From the NCBI RefSeq assembly GCF_020024835.1, contig NZ_JAHHTD010000002.1, positions 1-64,000 on the forward strand: a DNA stretch of 64,000 nt, given 5' to 3'. Of this stretch, positions 59,494 through 64,000 are shown one piece after another. Position 1 is the stretch's first letter. Every line of letters starts with the position of its first letter. A program made the position numbers and the translations under genes. Source of the DNA: Campylobacter sp. GTDB taxonomy: Bacteria > Campylobacterota > Campylobacteria > Campylobacterales > Campylobacteraceae. The notes under the pieces are model-generated. The model searched no databases. It was not told where the DNA came from and saw only the letters and a list, made by a program, of their open reading frames with translations.

Positions 59494-60572
59494 CTTAATG
59501 CCTCTATCACTCTAGCTTGATGTTCTTCTTTTAAAAAGGCACTCATAGGTAAAGATAAAATCTCATCACTTAAAAGCTCCGTATTTGGCAAACTTCCTTT
59601 TTGATAATTAAGATACTTAAATGCTTCTTGCAAATGCAGTCCTAAAGGATAATGCACTGCTGTTGGTATGCCTTGATCTTGCAAATTTTGCATAAGTTTT
59701 TCTCTATTTTTAACACGAATACTATATTGAGCCCAAACACTAGAAAAACCTAATTTTTTTGGTGGAATGATACAATTTTTTAAATTTTCATCATAAATTT
59801 GTGCAATTTTTTCTCTTTTTAATATTTCATCATCTAAATATTTTAATTTTACATTCAAAATAGCAGCTTGAATTGTATCAAGTCTTGCATTTATACCTAT
59901 ATATTTGTGTTTATATCTTTGAGTCTGTCCATGATTTAAATAAATTCTAATTTTTTGAGCTAATTCATCATCGTTAGTAAAAATAGCACCTCCATCACCA
60001 TAAGCTCCTAAAGGCTTAGAAGGAAAAAAGCTTGTGCAAGAAATATCAGCTATAGAGCATGATTTTCTTTGTTTTTCTTTTGCACCAAAACTTTGCGCTC
60101 CATCTTCAATTAAAGCAATATGATGATCTTTACAAATTTCTTTTAAAGCCAACATATCAGGCATAAGTCCAAAAATACTCACTGCAATAACTGCTTTAGT
60201 TTTTCTAGTAATAGCTTTTTTTACTTGCTCTAAACAAAGATTATAATCTTTAAAATCAATATCTACAAAAATAGGCTTAGCTCCCATTAAAGCTACCATT
60301 TCAGCAGTTGCTATGAAAGTAAAAGATGGCAAAATTACCTCATCATTTTCTTTAATATCTAAAGTCTTTAATGCAAGATAAAGCGCACTAGTTCCGCTAG
60401 AACATCCAATAGCATACTTAATCCCCACATACTTGGCTAAATTTGTTTCAAAATTTTCAAGTTTCTTTCCACCTATAAAAGTAGCATCTTGTAACACTTC
60501 GCTAATAGCCAAATCAATTTCATTTTTATAAGTATTATACTGAGTTGTTAAATCTATAAAAGGAATTTGCAT
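59490..60572 (-). CDS. DegT/DnrJ/EryC1 sugar aminotransferase, WbpE-like
   Basis: The 360-residue PLP enzyme starts with the WbpE-like IPFIDLTTQYNTYKNEIDLA. The PLP lysine is K186 in SFFPSKPLGAYGDGG, and the aspartate that binds the pyridine is D157 in IEDGAQSFG. Relatives add an amino group to keto-nucleotide sugars for cell-surface glycans. Its pairing with the WbpB-like oxidoreductase suggests both act on one sugar nucleotide. It is the first gene of the group and divergent from alaS. Confidence 0.85.
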   Translation of the reverse strand: MQIPFIDLTTQYNTYKNEIDLAISEVLQDATFIGGKKLENFETNLAKYVGIKYAIGCSSGTSALYLALKTLDIKENDEVILPSFTFIATAEMVALMGAKPIFVDIDFKDYNLCLEQVKKAITRKTKAVIAVSIFGLMPDMLALKEICKDHHIALIEDGAQSFGAKEKQRKSCSIADISCTSFFPSKPLGAYGDGGAIFTNDDELAQKIRIYLNHGQTQRYKHKYIGINARLDTIQAAILNVKLKYLDDEILKREKIAQIYDENLKNCIIPPKKLGFSSVWAQYSIRVKNREKLMQNLQDQGIPTAVHYPLGLHLQEAFKYLNYQKGSLPNTELLSDEILSLPMSAFLKEEHQARVIEALR

Positions 60573-60635
60573 ATTAAACCTTAATTAAAAGTAAAATTTG
60601 ATTATAAGATAGTTTTACTTAATTTAAAGTATTTT

Positions 60636-60644
60636 TGGTATCAT
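60636..60644 (+). promoter_or_regulatory. Possible alaS promoter, extended -10
   Basis: TGGTATCAT resembles an extended -10 and lies 29 bases before the alaS start, after a T-rich run. It is the best candidate in the 101-base divergent spacer. Confidence 0.38.
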
Positions 60645-60673
60645 TTTGAGCAAAAAATTGATGGGAATTCACT

Positions 60674-63211
60674 ATGGATATAAGAGAAGAATATTTAAAA
60701 TTTTTCAAGTCAAAAGGACACGAAATAACCCCTAGTGCGCCACTAGTGCCTGATGATGCGAGTTTGCTTTTTACAAATGCTGGAATGGTGCCTTTTAAAA
60801 ATATATTTACAGGAGAAATCCCTCGTCCAACTCCTCCACGTAAAACAAGTTGTCAAACTTGCATTAGAGCAGGAGGTAAGCATAATGATTTAGATAATGT
60901 TGGCTATACAGCACGACATCATACTTTTTTTGAAATGCTTGGAAATTTTAGTTTTGGAGATTATTTCAAAGAACAAGCTATAGCTTATGCTTGGGAATTT
61001 ATAACTGAAATTTTAAAACTTCCTAAAGATAAGCTTTATATAACCGTGCATGAAAACGATGATGAGGCCTTTAATTTGTGGTTAAAACACGTAGAAAAAG
61101 AAAGAATTTATAAATTTGGCGACAAAGATAATTTCTGGCAAATGGGCGATACTGGTCCTTGTGGTCCTTGTAGTGAAATTTTTTACGATCAAGGTAAAAA
61201 ATATTTTAATTCAAATGAAGACTATATGGGCGGAGATGGAGATAGATTCTTAGAAATTTGGAACTTAGTATTTATGCAATATGAAAGAAACATAGATGGT
61301 ACTCTTACGCCCTTACCTAGTCCAAGTATTGATACAGGTATGGGACTTGAAAGAGTTGTCGCTATCAAAGAGGGAAAATTTAGCAATTTTGACAGCTCAT
61401 TATTTATGCCTATTATAGAAGCTATAGCAAAACTTTGTGGTAAAACTTATATTTATGAAAATGGAGCAAGCTACAGAGTAATAGCTGATCATATAAGATC
61501 AAGCGTATTCTTGCTAGCTCAAGGCACAAGCTTTGACAAAGAAGGAAGAGGCTATGTTTTAAGAAGAATTTTAAGAAGGGCTTCAAGGCATGGTTATTTA
61601 CTAGGACTTAAAAAGCCTTTTATGTATGAGTTAGTCGATATTGTATGTAATTTAATGGGCAAACATTACACTTACTTAAATGAGAAAAAAGATTTCATTA
61701 AAGAACAGCTTTACCTTGAAGAAGAAAGATTTTTAAGCACCATTGAAAATGGTATTCATATTTTTAATGAAGAATTAAAAAATACTAAAGATGTTTTTAG
61801 TGGAGAAGTTGCATTTAAACTTTATGATACTTATGGTTTTCCACTTGACTTAACTGCTGATATGCTAAGAGAAAAAAATATTGCAATTGATGAAGTTAAA
61901 TTTGAAATATTAATGCAAGAACAAAAAAATAGAGCAAAAGCTTCTTGGAAAGGAAGTGGAGATAAGGTTGTTAATGGGGATTTTAAGATTTTACTTGAAA
62001 AATTTGGCACTAATACCTTTAGCGGTTACAAAAATTATGAAGAAAAAACTAAAATTCTAGCTATTTTAGATGAAAATTTTAAAATTATTCCTAGTGCTAA
62101 AGCAAACGAAAATGTATGGGTAATGCTGGAAAAAACTCCATTTTATGCTACAGGTGGAGGACAAAATGGAGATAGTGGCTTAATTAACAATAATGAAGTT
62201 TTAAATACAGAAAAATTCTTTGATATTAATTTATCTTTAACTAAATTAACTCAAGATATAAAAGAAAATGATGAAGTTATTGCTTGTATAGATACCATTA
62301 AAAGAGAGCAAACTGCTAGACACCATAGTGCAACACATTTACTTCATTATGCTTTAAGAGTAATCTTAGGTTCTCATATTACTCAAGCTGGCTCTTTAGT
62401 AGAACACAACAAATTACGTTTTGATTTTACCCATACAAAAGCTTTGACTAAAGAAGAGCTAGCACAAATTCAAAATTTAGTTAATGACTATATTTCAAAA
62501 GCAATAGAAGCTAAAATTGAAATTTTAGATTTAGAAGAAGCTAAAAAAAGCGGTGCTATCGCTTTATTTAGTGAAAAATATGATGATAAAGTAAGAGTAT
62601 TAACTCTTGGAAAAAGCAAAGAACTTTGCGGTGGAACACATGTTAAAAATAGTGCAGAAATTGGAAGTTTTTACATTGTAAAAGAAAGTGGGGTAAGCTC
62701 TGGAGTAAGGAGGATAGAAGCTGTCGTAAGTAAAGCAGCTAATTTATATGCTAGCACTATTTTTGAAGAATTAAATCATCTAAAAGAAATACTTAAAACT
62801 AATGATATTTTAAGCACATTTTATAAATTAAAAAATGAAAATCAATCTTTAAAAAATGAAATAAGAAATTCAACCAAACTGGATTTAAAATATGAAATGA
62901 TTAATGATATTGCAATAAGCATTATGCAAGTTCAAAATGCTGATTTGAAAGCTTTAGTTGATAATTTTAAAAATAAATTTGATAAAAGTGTTGTTTTACT
63001 TTTACAAGAAAAAGAGGGCAAGATACTCATCGTAGCAGGTTCTAAAAATACGCCTGTTAAAGCTGGTATTTTAGTAAAAGAAATCGCTACTATTTTAGGT
63101 GGCAATGGAGGCGGAAAAGATGATTTTGCCACTGCTGGAGGTAAAGATACAAGCAAAATTGACCAAGCATTAAAAAGAGCTAAAATGATTATAAAAGAAA
63201 GTTTAAAATAA
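60674..63211 (+). CDS. alaS: Alanyl-tRNA synthetase
   Basis: The 845-residue class II synthetase charges tRNA-Ala. The aminoacylation domain has [18 protein letters not shown] and GTGLERV-like ([12 protein letters not shown]) motifs. The editing domain has the metal-binding [12 protein letters not shown] and CGGTHV, so mischarged serine or glycine can be removed. The C-terminal domain ends with [12 protein letters not shown]. The gene shares a base with maf, so the two are coupled. Confidence 0.98.
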   Translation: MDIREEYLKFFKSKGHEITPSAPLVPDDASLLFTNAGMVPFKNIFTGEIPRPTPPRKTSCQTCIRAGGKHNDLDNVGYTARHHTFFEMLGNFSFGDYFKEQAIAYAWEFITEILKLPKDKLYITVHENDDEAFNLWLKHVEKERIYKFGDKDNFWQMGDTGPCGPCSEIFYDQGKKYFNSNEDYMGGDGDRFLEIWNLVFMQYERNIDGTLTPLPSPSIDTGMGLERVVAIKEGKFSNFDSSLFMPIIEAIAKLCGKTYIYENGASYRVIADHIRSSVFLLAQGTSFDKEGRGYVLRRILRRASRHGYLLGLKKPFMYELVDIVCNLMGKHYTYLNEKKDFIKEQLYLEEERFLSTIENGIHIFNEELKNTKDVFSGEVAFKLYDTYGFPLDLTADMLREKNIAIDEVKFEILMQEQKNRAKASWKGSGDKVVNGDFKILLEKFGTNTFSGYKNYEEKTKILAILDENFKIIPSAKANENVWVMLEKTPFYATGGGQNGDSGLINNNEVLNTEKFFDINLSLTKLTQDIKENDEVIACIDTIKREQTARHHSATHLLHYALRVILGSHITQAGSLVEHNKLRFDFTHTKALTKEELAQIQNLVNDYISKAIEAKIEILDLEEAKKSGAIALFSEKYDDKVRVLTLGKSKELCGGTHVKNSAEIGSFYIVKESGVSSGVRRIEAVVSKAANLYASTIFEELNHLKEILKTNDILSTFYKLKNENQSLKNEIRNSTKLDLKYEMINDIAISIMQVQNADLKALVDNFKNKFDKSVVLLLQEKEGKILIVAGSKNTPVKAGILVKEIATILGGNGGGKDDFATAGGKDTSKIDQALKRAKMIIKESLK

Positions 63212-63762
63212 TGCTCTATCTTGCATCAAGCTCAACTTCTAGAGCTAATTTGCTTAAAAAAGCAAACATTGATTTTGAACAAATATTTTTTGATTATGAT
63301 GAAAATATCAAAAAAGATTCTCCTTATTTGTATGTCCAAAAAGTTGTATTAGAAAAACAAAAGCAATTTTTTATTAAAAATTCTAACTTTAAAAATATTT
63401 TATTTGCTGATAGCATTGTATGTATTGAAAATGAAATTTTAACTAAAGCAAAAAATGATGATGAAGCTTTTAAAATGCTAAATATGCAAAGTGGCAAAAA
63501 AATTAGTGTTCTTAGTGCTATGATATTAATATTAAAAGATAAAAAAATTATCAATCTTAGTAAAAGTGATATGGTATTAGATCATTTTGAAAAAAGTGAT
63601 ATGATAAATTATATCGACTCAAAACTTTACCAAAATAAAGCTGGTGCAGTAATGATTGAAGGTTTTCATAAAAAATACATTAAAAAAATTATAGGAAATC
63701 AAAGCACTATCTTGGGTTTAAATATTGAAATTTTGAAAGCATTCTACTATGAAAATAATTAA
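63211..63762 (+). CDS. maf: Maf-family nucleotide pyrophosphatase
   Basis: The 183-residue protein is of the Maf/YhdE family, which removes non-canonical or pyrimidine nucleotides by cutting NTPs to NMPs. The start LYLASSSTSRANLLKKANID matches the family SxSPRR loop except that proline and the second arginine are replaced (STSRAN). The catalytic aspartate is likely in NILFADSIVCIEN. Substrate type (dTTP/UTP or modified) cannot be set from sequence alone. It overlaps the next gene by 14 bases. Confidence 0.88.
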   Translation: MLYLASSSTSRANLLKKANIDFEQIFFDYDENIKKDSPYLYVQKVVLEKQKQFFIKNSNFKNILFADSIVCIENEILTKAKNDDEAFKMLNMQSGKKISVLSAMILILKDKKIINLSKSDMVLDHFEKSDMINYIDSKLYQNKAGAVMIEGFHKKYIKKIIGNQSTILGLNIEILKAFYYENN

Positions 63763-64000
63763 ATTTTTTGCCTCTTTTTGCATTATTTGCATCTTAGGGA
63801 TATTAATTTTTGCTACATATTTGTTTTCAGATTCTAAATTAAACCAATACACATTTAAAGATTATAAACCATCACTTACTACTCAAATTTTTGATAAAAA
63901 TGGTAAATTATTGGCCAATATCTTTGATGAACATCGCTTTTATGCTCCTTATGAAGAACTCCCGCCAAGATTAATAGAAGCTTTAATAGCTATAGAAGAT
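63749..64000 (+). CDS. pbpA: Class A penicillin-binding protein, N-terminus (partial)
   Basis: The frame starts at 63749 (MKIIKFFASFCIICILGILI) and runs off the window end after 84 residues. There is one membrane helix, then the region that precedes the transglycosylase domain (TTQIFDKNGKLLANIFDEHR), and finally LIEALIAIED, which contains the catalytic glutamate of glycosyltransferase family 51. This is the start of a bifunctional PBP1A-type enzyme that polymerises and crosslinks peptidoglycan. The transpeptidase part lies outside the window. It overlaps maf by 14 bases. Confidence 0.87.
   Translation, partial: MKIIKFFASFCIICILGILIFATYLFSDSKLNQYTFKDYKPSLTTQIFDKNGKLLANIFDEHRFYAPYEELPPRLIEALIAIED

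Noticed and set aside
60586..60620. Short inverted repeat AAGTAAAA / TTTTACTT upstream of alaS
   Set aside because: Eight-base AT-rich arms with a loop of about 18 bases are not distinctive enough to call a regulatory site.

Overview
This window is an AT-rich, gene-dense piece of an epsilonproteobacterial chromosome and almost certainly Campylobacter. The evidence is the napAGHBLD gene order, a two-gene nrfH-nrfA nitrite reductase whose heme 1 motif is CXXCH, the csd1-ccmA cell-shape pair, MagIII, a cytoplasmic CZB chemoreceptor, and flagellar rod genes behind sigma-54 promoters. Species cannot be fixed from sequence alone. The order of blocks differs from what I remember of C. jejuni, while each block is internally familiar, which would fit the C. 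lari group. There are no rRNA or tRNA genes, no CRISPR, no insertion sequences or prophage, and no gap over 300 bases. Nothing looks recently acquired.

Layout. 1-5953 (minus): periplasmic nitrate reductase operon, with napD cut by the window start. 6125-7747 (minus): flagellar rod genes flgG2 and flgG behind a sigma-54 promoter. 7882-9747 (plus): rpoD. 9773-11866 (minus): ppk. 12039-14389 (plus): nrfH-nrfA, which reduce the nitrite made by Nap to ammonium. 14420-15877 (minus): thiC under a TPP riboswitch. 15911-17322 (minus): DnaQ-like exonuclease and rpe. 17473-20242 (plus): rpmB, a two-helix channel with an RCK domain, a small DUF465-like protein and a CZB chemoreceptor. 20252-22868 (minus): a NUDT14-like Nudix hydrolase and groES-groEL under CIRCE control. 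23032-25566 (plus): a large AsmA-like envelope protein preceded by a 47-base inverted repeat.

25591-39648 (minus): long hibernation factor, then a tightly packed run read in the order yajC, secD, secF, a small membrane protein, leuS, lptE, a degenerate GGDEF-like protein, folC, csd1, ccmA, mfd, magIII. 39618-40955 (plus) is lnt, overlapping yajC at its start and metK at its end. 40947-42143 (minus): metK. 42276-54503 (plus): sstT, pyrB, pepF, an SspB-like protein, uvrD-like helicase, truB, csrA, ispE, smpB, a thioredoxin-like lipoprotein, clpS, clpA, aat; the last three form an N-degron degradation module. 54590-57621 (plus): flgB, flgC, fliE and an FtsI-type PBP. 57722-60572 (minus): an aminotransferase and oxidoreductase resembling the WbpE/WbpB pair, then hemH. 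60674-64000 (plus): alaS, maf and the start of a class A PBP.

Most of the window is conserved housekeeping sequence. The points that deserve attention are regulatory (groES promoter with CIRCE, thiC leader, the hairpin before the AsmA-like gene, palindromes overlapping stop codons of convergent genes) and a few poorly characterised proteins (the degenerate GGDEF protein, the SspB-like protein, the odd channel filter). I did not find a convincing wholly new system.
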